This document shows, piece after piece, positions 28,319-38,917 of a stretch of 38,917 nt of DNA. Both the position numbers and the translations under genes were made by a program. This stretch comes from Actinomycetota bacterium (GTDB taxonomy: Bacteria; Actinomycetota; Actinomycetes; JACCUZ01). The stretch covers positions 1 to 38,917 of the forward strand of contig JAVEDI010000024.1 in NCBI GenBank assembly GCA_030841035.1. The letters run 5' to 3'. The notes below the pieces were generated by a model. That model had not been told where the DNA came from and did not search any database. It was given only the letters and a program-made list of their open reading frames with translations. Position 1 is the first letter of the stretch. Each line of letters starts with the position of its first letter.

Positions 28319-28959
28319 TCCGAGTCGTCATCGTCGACGATCACGTGGTCGTCCGCGCCGGGCTGGCCCAGCTGCTGGCGACCACCGACGACATCGAGGT
28401 GGTCGGAGACGCCGACGACGGCAGCCTCGCGCTCAGCACGGTCGCCGAGCTGATGCCCGACATCGTGCTGATGGACCTCTCGATGCCCGGCATGGACGGC
28501 GTGGAGGCCACACGTGCGGTCAAGCAGGCCTACCCCGAGGTCCACGTGGTGGTGCTGACCTCGTTCGGTGACCAGGCGCGCATCATGGCCGCACTCGAGG
28601 CCGGCGCCGACGGCTACCTCCTCAAGCATGCCGACCCGGAGCAGATCATCGCTGCGATGCGTTCCGCGGTGGCCGGTGGTGCGCCGCTGGACCCGAAGGT
28701 CGCCAGGGTGCTGCTCACGGCCCGCTCGTCCGGAGCGAGCGGCGGCGGCGGGACCGGCGTGAACATGACCGATCGGGAGCGAGAGGTGCTGCTGCTGGTG
28801 AGCAGCGGGCTGGCCAACAAGCAGGTTGCCCGCCGCCTCGGCATCTCCGAGCGCACCGTCAAGGCCCACCTGACCAACATCTTCCAGCGCCTCGGCGTGC
28901 GCGACCGCACGCAGGCCGCGCTGTGGGCTCGAGAGCACCTCAGCGAGGACCACGCCTGA
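28315..28959 (+). CDS. NarL/LuxR family response regulator
   Basis: DNA-binding response regulator of 214 residues. The receiver domain (1-120) has acidic residues D8 and D9, phospho-acceptor D54 in LMDLSMPGMDG, and K104 in YLLKHAD. After a Gly/Ser linker, the LuxR-type helix-turn-helix (about 148-210) reads TDREREVLLLVSSGLANKQVARRLGISERTVKAHLTNIFQRLGV. The ATG overlaps the kinase stop (ATGA), so the two form a matched pair. Targets are unknown; the divergent Gly-rich membrane protein is the nearest candidate. Confidence 0.94.
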   Translation: MIRVVIVDDHVVVRAGLAQLLATTDDIEVVGDADDGSLALSTVAELMPDIVLMDLSMPGMDGVEATRAVKQAYPEVHVVVLTSFGDQARIMAALEAGADGYLLKHADPEQIIAAMRSAVAGGAPLDPKVARVLLTARSSGASGGGGTGVNMTDREREVLLLVSSGLANKQVARRLGISERTVKAHLTNIFQRLGVRDRTQAALWAREHLSEDHA

Positions 28960-28978
28960 CGATCGGCCAGACCGATCG
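28960..28978. terminator. hairpin CGATCGG-CCAGA-CCGATCG after response regulator
   Basis: Perfect 7-bp stem with 5-nt loop, beginning directly after the TGA. A second, looser pair, GCCTGAG (28980-28986) with CTCAGGC (29013-29019), reaches into the end of the convergent gene. It probably serves both convergent transcripts. Confidence 0.6.
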
Positions 28979-29013
28979 CGCCTGAGCAGCGAGCCCGATC
29001 AGCCGCCTCAGAC

Positions 29014-29874
29014 TCAGGCGAGCTGGTCGGCCGCCTCCGCGACGACGCGCGCGGCCGCTTCCGGGTCGGCCTGCAGCGCGCTCCAGCCGTGTGCGATCCG
29101 CAGCAGCGCGGCGGCGCGGTGGAAGCCGAGGGCGGCCTCCAGCGACGCTGCGCCGGCCGGCCGCCGGTCGCAGTAGCCGCGGAGGAGCTCGTCGCCCGCC
29201 CTCCAGGACGGCTCGGCTGTGCGCAACAGTGCGGTCGCCCAGTGCCAGGCACCCCAGTAGGCGACGTCGCGGGCCGGCGAGGCCAGCCGGAACCGGTCGA
29301 AGTCGATCAGCCGCAGGCCCCGCGAGGTCACCATCACGTTGCCCGGTGAGAAGTCGCCGTGCGTCGCCACCAGCTGCTCGTCCACCGGCGTCCGGGCCGT
29401 GGCGCGTCGTACGACGTCCAGGAAGGCCGGGCCGATCACGGTGGCGCGCAGGTCGGCGGCCTTGCGCTGCAGCGACCGTACGACGCCCCGCGCGCTGCGC
29501 GGGCGGCCCTCCCGGAGGCCGCAACCGTGCAGGTCGACGAGCAGGTCGACCACCAGGGGCAGGCGTGTGGCGGCCTGCCCCCTCCGGTCCGAGAGGGTCT
29601 GGCCGTCGAGGAGCTCCATGTGCACCGTGGTGGCACCCGGCTCTGCCGGCCGTGGCCTTGGTAGCCCCGGCGGCACCCGCACGGCCCCGAAGTCCGAGAG
29701 CCACAGCGCGGCCATCGTCGCGCTCGCCGACGCGGCGGCCTCGACGGTGGGGTAGCACTTGGCCACCAGCCCGTCGGCGGTGAGGAACACCGGCCGGTCC
29801 TCGTGACCGCCCAGCCGCCTGGGCTGCGCGGCTGCGACGCCCCCGTTCTCCGGCACCAGCGGCCGCAGGCTCAC
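29014..29874 (-). CDS. APH-family phosphotransferase / kinase-like protein
   Basis: Aminoglycoside-phosphotransferase-fold kinase of 286 residues. The catalytic loop is THGDFSPGNVMV (near 165-176; Asp and Asn of the HGDxxxxN motif), and LIDFDRF (near 188) supplies the metal-binding Asp. The N-lobe has LVAKCYP with a candidate ATP-binding Lys. Family members phosphorylate small hydroxylated molecules, not only antibiotics, so resistance should not be assumed. GTG 29874 is used; it starts 15 nt after the ABC gene. An in-frame ATG at 29952 would overlap that gene by 64 nt. It is the last gene of a three-gene minus-strand set with the ABC exporter and a glycosyltransferase. Confidence 0.82.
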   Translation of the reverse strand: MSLRPLVPENGGVAAAQPRRLGGHEDRPVFLTADGLVAKCYPTVEAAASASATMAALWLSDFGAVRVPPGLPRPRPAEPGATTVHMELLDGQTLSDRRGQAATRLPLVVDLLVDLHGCGLREGRPRSARGVVRSLQRKAADLRATVIGPAFLDVVRRATARTPVDEQLVATHGDFSPGNVMVTSRGLRLIDFDRFRLASPARDVAYWGAWHWATALLRTAEPSWRAGDELLRGYCDRRPAGAASLEAALGFHRAAALLRIAHGWSALQADPEAAARVVAEAADQLA

Positions 29875-29888
29875 GACTGCGACCCTGT

Positions 29889-31624
29889 CTACAGAGCCAG
29901 CAGCGCGGCGTTGGGCTGCGACATCCGCCGGTAGGCCCCGTCGCGGGCGCACAGCTCGTCGTGGCCGCCCTCCTGAACGATTCCACCGCGGTCGAGCACG
30001 GCGATGCGATCGGAGTTGCGGATGGTCGACAGGCGGTGCGCGATCACCAGCGTCGTGCGGTCGCGCGGGAGGTTGGCGAGGGCGGCCGCGATGACCTGTT
30101 CCGTGGCACCGTCCAGCGCGCTCGTCGGCTCGTCAAGGATGAGGATGGGCGCGTCACGCAGGATGGCCCTGGCGATCGCGATGCGCTGCCGCTGGCCCCC
30201 TGACAGGTCCGCGCCGCGCTCTCCCACCGCGGTCTCCAGGCCGTAGGGCAGCCGGTCGGCGAACTCGTCGACCAGGGCCAGCCGCGCCGCGCGGCTGACC
30301 TCGGCGTCGGTCGCGCCGGGGCGGCCCATGGCGATGTTGTCGTAGAGGCTGCCGCGGAAGAGCACGCAGTCCTGCAGCACGAGCGACACCTGGTTGCGCA
30401 GCGAGGCGACCGTGACGTCACGCACGTCGCGACCGTCCACGAGCACCTGTCCGGACTGCGGGTCCATCAGCCGGGGGATGAGCGCGGCGATGGTCGACTT
30501 CCCTGCCCCGGTCGGACCGACCAGCGCGAGTCGCTCCCCGGGCTCGATGGCCAGGTCGAGGGACTGCAGAACCGGCTCCCTGCCGTAGGAGAAGGTCACG
30601 TCCCGCAGCTCCACCCGACCGCGCAGCCGGTGGGCCGGCAGGGTGCCCGGCTTGTCGGTGACGTCGGGCTGCTGCGACAGCACCTCGTGCACGCGCTCGG
30701 CCGACGCGAGGCCCTTGGACAGCGTCACGCTGAGCCGTGAGAGGGCCTTGACCGGCCGGTACAGCGAGCCGAGGTAGCTGAGGAAGACCAGCAGGGTGCC
30801 GACCGTCATCTCACCGCTGAGCACCCGCTGGGCGCCGACACCGAGCACCATCACGGTGGACAGCGCCGAGGTCGCATCGACGATGGGGCTGAACCGGGCC
30901 TGCATCCGCACCGCCTCGAGGCCGGCCTGCAGGCTGCCGGCGGTCAGGCCGGAGAACCGGTCGGCCTGGTGCTTCTCCAGCGTGAAGGCCTGCACGAGGT
31001 GGATGGCCGAGAGCCCTTCGTTCGTGGCCGAGGCCACCTCGCCGTCGGCCTTGCGGGCCCGCCGCGCCGCGGCCTTGAGCTGCACGGTGCTGCGGTACGT
31101 CGCGATCATCATCACCGGTGAGATCGCGACGGCCAGCGCCGTGAACACCGGGTCCAGCACGAGCATGACCGAGAACATGCCGATGACCATCAGCCCGTTG
31201 GGCAGCAGCGTCGCCATGGTCTGCACGGCCAGGTCCTGGGTCCGCTCGACGTCGCCGGTGACGCGGGCCGTCAGGTCGCCGACCCGGTTGGCGCCGTGGA
31301 AGCGCAGCGAGAGCCGTTGCAGATGCGTGAACACCGCGCCGCGAAGGTCGTTGGCCACGTGCAGCCCCGACGAGGACAGCAGGCGCGTGGACCAGTAGTC
31401 CAGCAACGCCCCTGCGCCCACCAGGACGAGCAGCGCGACCAAAGACAGGGTCAGGATGCGGTTGCCGTCCGCGCTGCGGTGGATCAGCACCTGGTCGACG
31501 ATCGTCTTCAGCGGCCAGGGCTGGGCCAGCGTCAGGCCCACCTCGAGCGTCGCGAGGAAGGCACCGAGCGCCAGGGCGCGACGGTAGGGCCGCAGGAACG
31601 GCCGCAGCAGCCGGCGGGCCGATC

Positions 31625-31628
<4 letters not shown>
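29889..31628 (-). CDS. ABC transporter, fused permease and ATPase (exporter type)
   Basis: Half-size ABC exporter of 579 residues. Six membrane helices fill about 1-310. The nucleotide-binding domain has Walker A GPTGAGKST (near 366), signature LSGGQRQRIAIARAI (near 473), Walker B ILILDEPTSALDG (near 496) and the H-loop VIAHRLSTI. It probably works as a homodimer exporting a lipid, glycolipid or other amphiphile. The start ATG overlaps the glycosyltransferase stop as ATGA, and the kinase-like gene follows. The substrate is unknown; linkage suggests a glycosylated compound. Confidence 0.92.
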
Positions 31629-34822
<3,194 letters not shown>

Positions 34823-34831
34823 CGCGCGGGC

Positions 34832-35320
34832 TCAGCCGCGCGCGATCAGCTTCGACGTCCTGGTCTCGTCCTTCAAGGACAGGCCCATCGTCGCGATGCC
34901 CTGGAAGCGCACCTTGTCGGGGGCGTTCTTCAGGCACGAGCGAGGGATCGTGACGGCCGTGGTGTCCCTGGCGGTCTGTCGTGCGACCTTCAGGCCCGCG
35001 CAGGCGACCCGCTTGGAGGCGGCGTTCTTGCTGGAGTAGTAGCGCAGCTCGCGCAGGCCGTTGCTGTTGAACACCTGGTAGCTCTTGCCGGTGCCCCATC
35101 GCAGGTAGAAGCTCTCGTTCTGCGCCAGCGCGATGTCGACGTAGGTCATCGACATCTTGATCTGCGACCTCGCGTTGGAATAGCTGACCTTGACGATGTC
35201 CGGCTCACCGTCACCGCGCGGGTCGGTGATCGTGCCGGCTGCGGCGTGCGCGGCCGGACCGGACAACAGCATGAACGCCACGGCGACGACCAGCGCGCAG
35301 CTCGAGCGGAGAACCGCCAT
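34832..35320 (-). CDS. small secreted protein, unknown
   Basis: I do not recognise a family. 162 residues: a signal peptide (about 1-27, LVVAVAFMLLSGPAAHA), then a mature domain starting AGTITDPRGDGEPDIVKVSYSNARSQIKMSMTYVDI. That opening resembles exported beta-sandwich proteins with an acidic D-x-RGD motif. Two cysteines (C107 and C129) could form a disulfide. GGGGAG lies about 6 nt before the ATG. It is transcribed away from recO and runs convergently into leuA. A hairpin CCCCCC-AAC-GGGGGG is predicted at the 5' end of its mRNA. Confidence 0.7.
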   Translation of the reverse strand: MAVLRSSCALVVAVAFMLLSGPAAHAAAGTITDPRGDGEPDIVKVSYSNARSQIKMSMTYVDIALAQNESFYLRWGTGKSYQVFNSNGLRELRYYSSKNAASKRVACAGLKVARQTARDTTAVTIPRSCLKNAPDKVRFQGIATMGLSLKDETRTSKLIARG

Positions 35321-35354
35321 CTGTCACTCCCCTGGGTGAGCGGGAGATCCATCG

Positions 35355-35377
35355 CCCCCCGTTGGGGGGAAAACCTA
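35355..35377 (-). promoter_or_regulatory. TAGGTT -10 and 5' G/C hairpin of secreted-protein gene
   Basis: Minus strand: TAGGTT (35377-35372), then two bases, then CCCCCC-AAC-GGGGGG (35369-35355). If TAGGTT is the -10, the transcript would begin within the hairpin, about 40 nt before the ATG at 35320. No clear -35 was found. Confidence 0.4.
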
Positions 35378-35479
35378 GATCATCAGCGAGGGGCTGCGGG
35401 GCCAACTCACGGATTCCGTACCACGATCTCACGCTTCGTAGCGATGTAGCCGGCTGGTGCCGGCGGCGTGGTGGGGGTG

Positions 35480-35493
35480 TCGGGTCGACCCGA
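35480..35493 (+). promoter_or_regulatory. 14-bp palindrome next to recO promoter
   Basis: TCGGGTCGACCCGA is a perfect palindrome ending 5 nt before the CACAAT -10-like hexamer of recO. It lies in the promoter spacer, where a repressor would act. Such palindromes can also arise by chance in high-GC DNA. Confidence 0.35.
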
Positions 35494-35498
35494 TCGAC

Positions 35499-35504
35499 CA
35501 CAAT
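35499..35504 (+). promoter_or_regulatory. -10-like hexamer CACAAT for recO
   Basis: CACAAT, 6 nt, GTG 35511. It supports this start over upstream in-frame codons. Confidence 0.4.
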
Positions 35505-35510
35505 GGCGCG

Positions 35511-36242
35511 GTGGGCCTGTACCGGGACGAGGGTGTCGTGCTGCGCACCCAGAAGCTGGGTGAGGCCGACCGCATCATCACGCTGCTGACCCGTGCCCAC
35601 GGGCGGGTCCGCGCCGTCGGCAAGGGCGTGCGGCGTACCCGGTCCAAGTTCGGGGCGAGCCTCGAGCCGTTCACCCACGTCGACCTGCAGCTCTACGCGG
35701 GCCGCTCGCTCGACGTCGTGCAGCAGGCCGAGACGTTGGCGCCCTATGGCGACCGGATCGCCGACGACTACGGCAGGTACACCTCGGGCACCGCGATGCT
35801 CGAGACGGCGGAACGGCTCACCGCGGAGGAGAAGGAGCCGGCCACCCAGCAGTTCCTGCTGCTCGTCGGTGGCCTGCGCACGCTGGCCGACGCCACCCAC
35901 GCGCCGGGGCTGGTGCTGGACGCGTTCCTGCTGAGGTCGCTGGCCGTGGGCGGCTACGCCGCGTCGTTCCAGGACTGCGCGCGCTGCACGCGGCCCGGGT
36001 CGCACCCGTTCTTCAACGTCGCCGCCGGCGGGGTCGTCTGCTCGGCGTGCCGGCCCGCCGGGTCGGTGTCGCCCACCCGCCAGACGCTCGACCTGCTGGC
36101 TGCGCTGCTCACCGGCGACTGGGCGGTGGCCGACGCGAGCGAGCCGCGGCACCGCCGCGAGGGCAGCGGGCTCGTGTCGGCGTACCTGCAGTGGCACCTC
36201 GAGCGCGGGCTGCGCTCGCTGCCGCTCGTCGAGCGCACCTGA
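35511..36242 (+). CDS. recO: DNA repair protein RecO
   Basis: Recombination mediator that anneals SSB-coated DNA and helps load RecA in the RecFOR pathway. The 243 residues have an N-terminal OB fold ([47 protein letters not shown]), a helical body and a zinc site C156-x2-C159 ... C177-x2-C180. The GTG at 35511 begins at the conserved N-terminus; the frame is open a little further upstream but lacks homology-like sequence. It ends 41 bp before uppS, which has its own hexamer. Confidence 0.95.
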   Translation: MGLYRDEGVVLRTQKLGEADRIITLLTRAHGRVRAVGKGVRRTRSKFGASLEPFTHVDLQLYAGRSLDVVQQAETLAPYGDRIADDYGRYTSGTAMLETAERLTAEEKEPATQQFLLLVGGLRTLADATHAPGLVLDAFLLRSLAVGGYAASFQDCARCTRPGSHPFFNVAAGGVVCSACRPAGSVSPTRQTLDLLAALLTGDWAVADASEPRHRREGSGLVSAYLQWHLERGLRSLPLVERT

Positions 36243-36271
36243 CCGACCCCGGCACTGCCGCGGGTGGCCGC

Positions 36272-36277
36272 TAGGGT
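36272..36277 (+). promoter_or_regulatory. -10-like hexamer TAGGGT for uppS
   Basis: TAGGGT, 6 nt, GTG 36284: leaderless spacing, identical hexamer to the HIT gene and leuA leader. Confidence 0.5.
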
Positions 36278-36283
36278 CGCCGC

Positions 36284-37060
36284 GTGGCACGACGCAAGGC
36301 CGTCCAGGCACCCACCCCCCACCCGTCGGGTGCCCGTCCGCCCCGGCTCCCGCCCGGCCTCGTGCCGCGGCACGTGGCGATCGTCATGGACGGCAACGGG
36401 CGGTGGGCCAAGGAGCGCGGGCTGCCCCGCACGACCGGTCACGAGGCCGGCGAGGCGGCACTGCTCGACGTGATCCACGGCGCGGTCGAGATGGGCATCG
36501 AGAATCTCAGCGCCTACGCGTTCTCGACCGAGAACTGGAAGCGCTCGCCCGACGAGGTGCGCTTCCTGATGGGGTTCAACCGCGACGTCATCCACCGACG
36601 ACGAGACGAGCTGGACGCGATCGGCGTCCGGGTGCGCTGGGCGGGACGGCACCGGCGGCTGTGGCGCAGCGTCATCGCGGAGCTCGAGGACGCGGAGCGG
36701 CGTACCCAGGACAACCGCACCCTCACCCTGCAGTTCTGCGTCAACTACGGCGGCCGGGCGGAGATCGCGGACGCGGCCGCTGCCATCGCCCGTGAGGTGG
36801 CCGCCGGCCGCCTCGACCCTCGCACGGTGGACGAGCGCACCGTGGCCCGCCACCTCGACGAGCCGGACCTGCCCGACGTCGACCTGTTCGTGCGGTCCTC
36901 CGGTGAGCAGCGCACGTCGAACTTCCTGCCGTGGCAGTCGGCGTACGCCGAGCTGGTCTTCCTCGACACGCTGTGGCCCGACTTCGACCGGCGCGATCTG
37001 TGGCGCGCGGTGGAGATCTACGCGGCCCGCGACCGCCGCTACGGCGCGGCGCTGCCCTAG
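36284..37060 (+). CDS. uppS: isoprenyl transferase (polyprenyl diphosphate synthase)
   Basis: Cis-prenyltransferase that builds the long polyprenyl diphosphate carrier for cell-wall synthesis. The 258 residues contain the family's [18 protein letters not shown] with catalytic D36, [10 protein letters not shown], and the C-terminal [27 protein letters not shown] with the pyrophosphate-binding Arg and Ser. A short basic/Pro-rich N-terminal extension precedes them. The exact chain length of the product (undecaprenyl or decaprenyl) is not decided by sequence. Its TAG stop shares the CTAG at 37057-37060 with the stop of the convergent gene. Confidence 0.95.
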   Translation: MARRKAVQAPTPHPSGARPPRLPPGLVPRHVAIVMDGNGRWAKERGLPRTTGHEAGEAALLDVIHGAVEMGIENLSAYAFSTENWKRSPDEVRFLMGFNRDVIHRRRDELDAIGVRVRWAGRHRRLWRSVIAELEDAERRTQDNRTLTLQFCVNYGGRAEIADAAAAIAREVAAGRLDPRTVDERTVARHLDEPDLPDVDLFVRSSGEQRTSNFLPWQSAYAELVFLDTLWPDFDRRDLWRAVEIYAARDRRYGAALP

Positions 37061-37899
37061 CGGGCGCAGACCCGACGAGCCCAGTCCAGGTAGGGCGCCG
37101 GCCGGTTCGTGATCACAGCGGCCACACCGTCAGCGGCCAGCCGCGCCCAGGTGGCCTGCCGGCCGACCGTCCACGGGTAGACCGAGATGCCGGCGCCGCG
37201 CCACCGGGCCACCGCGTCGGAGGTCACCGCGCCCACATTGGGCAGGTACGAGGTCCCCATCGCCAGGACGGCGTCGGGGGGCCGCGGGGTGGACGCGTCG
37301 ATGAGTGCGGTGCGCATCGTCGGCTGGGCCGCGCGCACCGCGGAGAGGGCCTCCGGATGGAAGCTGGTCACCGTGACCCGGTCGCTCACGCCCAGCCCGT
37401 TGAAGCGCCCCAGGAGCCGGCGCAGCTGCTCCGTGGTCGGCACGACCTTCAGCTCCACCAGATAGCTCGCGTGGTAGCGCTTGCCGTCGCCCAGGACCTC
37501 CCAGAGCGTCGGCACCGTGGTGCCGCGGTAGGCGCGGGAGAACCAGGAGCCCGCGTCGAGGCGGCGCAGGGTGGCCAGGCTCATCGTCGCGACGGCGCCC
37601 CTGCCGTTGGTCGTGCGGGCGACCGTCGCGTCGTGGAGGACGACGGGTACGCCGTCGGCCGTGAAGCGGACGTCCATCTCGAGGATCCGCGCCCCGGCGG
37701 CCAGCGCCCGGGCGAACGCGGGCCGGGTGTTCTCGGGGGCGCCGGCCGAGGCGCCGCGGTGGGCGACCGGCGGTGGCACGCAGGCGGTGCTGCCCGCGGC
37801 CGGACCGGCGGCGAGGGCGGGGCCGGCGAGCAGGGCGAGCACAACGCCCGTCGTCACCAGAAGGGTCGCGAGGCAGGTCACGAGTCGTCGCGCAGGCAC
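37057..37899 (-). CDS. secreted glycerophosphodiester phosphodiesterase
   Basis: Exported GDPD-family enzyme that splits glycerophosphodiesters to glycerol-3-phosphate and an alcohol. The 280 residues start with a signal peptide (about 1-31). Catalytic residues are visible: H47-R48 in [14 protein letters not shown] with E56, E74 and D76 in [10 protein letters not shown], and H89 in VVLHD. YLVELK supplies a further acidic metal ligand. C40 and C278 may form a disulfide. The GTG start at 37899 has GGGGAA about 4 nt upstream. It is convergent with uppS; the two stops overlap in CTAG. Confidence 0.92.
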   Translation of the reverse strand: MPARRLVTCLATLLVTTGVVLALLAGPALAAGPAAGSTACVPPPVAHRGASAGAPENTRPAFARALAAGARILEMDVRFTADGVPVVLHDATVARTTNGRGAVATMSLATLRRLDAGSWFSRAYRGTTVPTLWEVLGDGKRYHASYLVELKVVPTTEQLRRLLGRFNGLGVSDRVTVTSFHPEALSAVRAAQPTMRTALIDASTPRPPDAVLAMGTSYLPNVGAVTSDAVARWRGAGISVYPWTVGRQATWARLAADGVAAVITNRPAPYLDWARRVCAR

Positions 37900-37982
37900 G
37901 GTTCCCCTGCTGGGTCCGAGGTTGCCGCCGTGCGTCGCGGCGCGGTCGGCTGTCCGAGGGCGACGCTACACGGGCGTGCGCC

Positions 37983-37988
37983 TAGTCT
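37983..37988 (+). promoter_or_regulatory. -10-like hexamer TAGTCT for monooxygenase-fold gene
   Basis: TAGTCT, 6 nt, GTG 37995: leaderless spacing. Confidence 0.5.
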
Positions 37989-37994
37989 GCGCAG

Positions 37995-38288
37995 GTGCTG
38001 GTGGTGAGCCGTTACCGGGTGCCCGACCTGGACTCGGTCGAGTTCCGAGGGCGAGCCATGGATGCCCTGGCTGCGCTGGGCGAGCAGATCGGTTTCGTGC
38101 GGGGGCACCTGGGCCGCAACGTCGACGAGCCCGACCTGTGGGTCCTGAGCACCGAGTGGACCACGGTCGGCGCCTACCGGCGGGCCCTGTCCTCCTACGA
38201 CGTCAAGGCCCGCGCCGTGCCCGTGATGTTGCACGCTCTCAACGAACCGAGCGCCTTCGAGGTGCTCAGCACCCGCGCGGGCGACTAG
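37995..38288 (+). CDS. antibiotic biosynthesis monooxygenase-fold protein
   Basis: Small 97-residue protein with the ferredoxin-like ABM (dimeric alpha/beta barrel) fold. The indicators are LVVSRYRVPDLDSVEFRGRAMDALAALGEQIGFVRGHLGRN and LWVLSTEWTTVGAYRRALSSYDVK, typical of the strand/helix order. Family members include heme-degrading and quinone-forming monooxygenases and proteins of unknown role; no catalytic triad is obvious. It is followed directly by glyS; its TAG is part of the glyS -10-like hexamer. Confidence 0.78.
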   Translation: MLVVSRYRVPDLDSVEFRGRAMDALAALGEQIGFVRGHLGRNVDEPDLWVLSTEWTTVGAYRRALSSYDVKARAVPVMLHALNEPSAFEVLSTRAGD

Positions 38289-38291
38289 AGT
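38286..38291 (+). promoter_or_regulatory. -10-like hexamer TAGAGT for glyS
   Basis: TAGAGT begins with the TAG stop of the preceding gene. A start about 7 nt downstream leaves a leader of about 42 nt with GGAG 6 nt before the glyS GTG. Confidence 0.4.
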
Positions 38292-38339
38292 CGCCTACTC
38301 ACCTGACCACCGCCGACACCCAGCCGGATGGAGCCAACC

Positions 38340-38917
38340 GTGGCCAAGGGCAACCCCGACGCAGCGCGCAACGACACGATCGTCAGCCTCAGCAAGCGGC
38401 GGGGGTTCGTCTACCCCAGCAGCGAGATCTACGGCGGTACCCGTTCCGCCTGGGACTACGGCCCGCTCGGCGTGGAGCTGAAGGAGAACGTCCGGCGCCA
38501 GTGGTGGAAGTCCATGGTGCAGACGCGCGACGACGTCGTGGGCCTCGACTCCGCGGTGATCCTCGCGCGCGAGGTGTGGGTCGCCTCGGGGCACGTCGAC
38601 ACGTTCACCGACCCGCTTTCCGAGTGCCAGTCCTGCCACAAGCGATTCCGGGCCGACCACCTGGAGGAGGCCTACGAGGCCAGGCACGGCCGGCCGCCCG
38701 AGCACGGGCTCGCCGACGTGAACTGCCCCAACTGCGGCACCAAGGGCGCGTTCACGGAGCCGCGCCAGTTCAGCGGGCTGCTCAAGACCTACCTGGGCCC
38801 GGTGGAGAGCGAGGAGGGCCTGCACTACCTGCGACCCGAGACTGCGCAGGGCATCTTCGTCAACTTCCTCAACGTCATGACCTCGGCCCGCAAGAAGCCG
38901 CCGTTCGGCATCGCGCA
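38340..38917 (+). CDS. glyS: glycine--tRNA ligase, 3' truncated by window
   Basis: Class II aminoacyl-tRNA synthetase of the homodimeric type that charges tRNA-Gly. The first 192 residues are visible and run off the window end. Conserved parts are [45 protein letters not shown] and the zinc-like CQSCHKR ... CPNCG pairs. Motif 2 begins with [17 protein letters not shown] 38340 is preferred because GGAG lies 6 nt upstream; an in-frame ATG at 38328 would add four residues but has no ribosome binding site. Confidence 0.95.
   Translation, partial: MAKGNPDAARNDTIVSLSKRRGFVYPSSEIYGGTRSAWDYGPLGVELKENVRRQWWKSMVQTRDDVVGLDSAVILAREVWVASGHVDTFTDPLSECQSCHKRFRADHLEEAYEARHGRPPEHGLADVNCPNCGTKGAFTEPRQFSGLLKTYLGPVESEEGLHYLRPETAQGIFVNFLNVMTSARKKPPFGIA

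Noticed and set aside
29014-29874. Antibiotic resistance gene
   Set aside because: The APH fold is shared by many housekeeping small-molecule kinases, and the neighbours do not suggest resistance.

Overview
The window is chromosomal DNA from a high-GC actinobacterium. GC is very high throughout, GTG starts are common, and coding sequences are packed with 1-8 bp overlaps. The gene set is typical of the phylum: long-form leuA, a CIRCE-controlled hrcA-dnaJ pair, DUF3097, a CNNM / deaminase-like / era block, and recO-uppS-glyS. The order suggests Nocardioidaceae or a related Propionibacteriales lineage, but the sequence alone does not fix the genus. I see no phage, insertion sequence, CRISPR array, tRNA or rRNA. 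It is a conserved core segment with a few accessory islands.

Layout. 1-8.4 kb (+): leuS (5' truncated), degV, a repeat-rich spacer, then comEA-comEC-holA, ending against rpsT (-) at a strong hairpin. 8.8-9.4 kb (-): a secreted cupredoxin, divergent from lepA-MOSC-hemW (+, 9.7-13.5 kb). 13.6-15.0 kb (-): DUF3097 and DUF4870. 15.1-18.1 kb (+): CIRCE operator, hrcA, dnaJ, rsmE. 18.1-19.7 kb (-): an ECF-type sigma factor overlapping a membrane protein with GerMN and Gmad2-like domains. 19.9-25.8 kb (+): HIT protein, phoH, ybeY, CNNM protein, deaminase-like protein, AI-2E family permease, era. 25.8-26.8 kb (-): a Gly-rich membrane protein, divergent from a NarL-type two-component system (+). 29.0-32.7 kb (-): an overlapping glycosyltransferase / ABC exporter / kinase-like set. 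32.9-34.8 kb (+): a leucine-codon leader peptide followed by leuA. 34.8-38.9 kb: a small secreted protein (-), recO, uppS, a secreted phosphodiesterase (-), a monooxygenase-fold protein, and glyS (cut by the window end).

How genes work together. Translation and RNA quality dominate (leuS, glyS, rpsT, lepA, rsmE, ybeY, phoH, era). They sit with chaperone control (hrcA/dnaJ), DNA replication and repair (holA, recO), DNA uptake (comEA/comEC), and wall lipid carrier synthesis (uppS). The accessory signalling parts are the sigma/GerMN pair, the two-component system, and the glycosyltransferase/ABC/kinase operon.

The most interesting signals are regulatory. (1) A 15-codon leader peptide with three consecutive leucine codons lies ahead of leuA, with alternative hairpins after it. 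(2) A -10-like hexamer sits 5-8 nt before many start codons, the pattern of leaderless mRNAs. (3) In four places the TAG stop of one gene forms the first half of the next gene's -10 hexamer. (4) A GTCT microsatellite and a 13-bp inverted repeat lie upstream of comEA. (5) A 14-bp palindrome lies next to the recO promoter. All coordinates and structures were read by eye; no search or folding was run.
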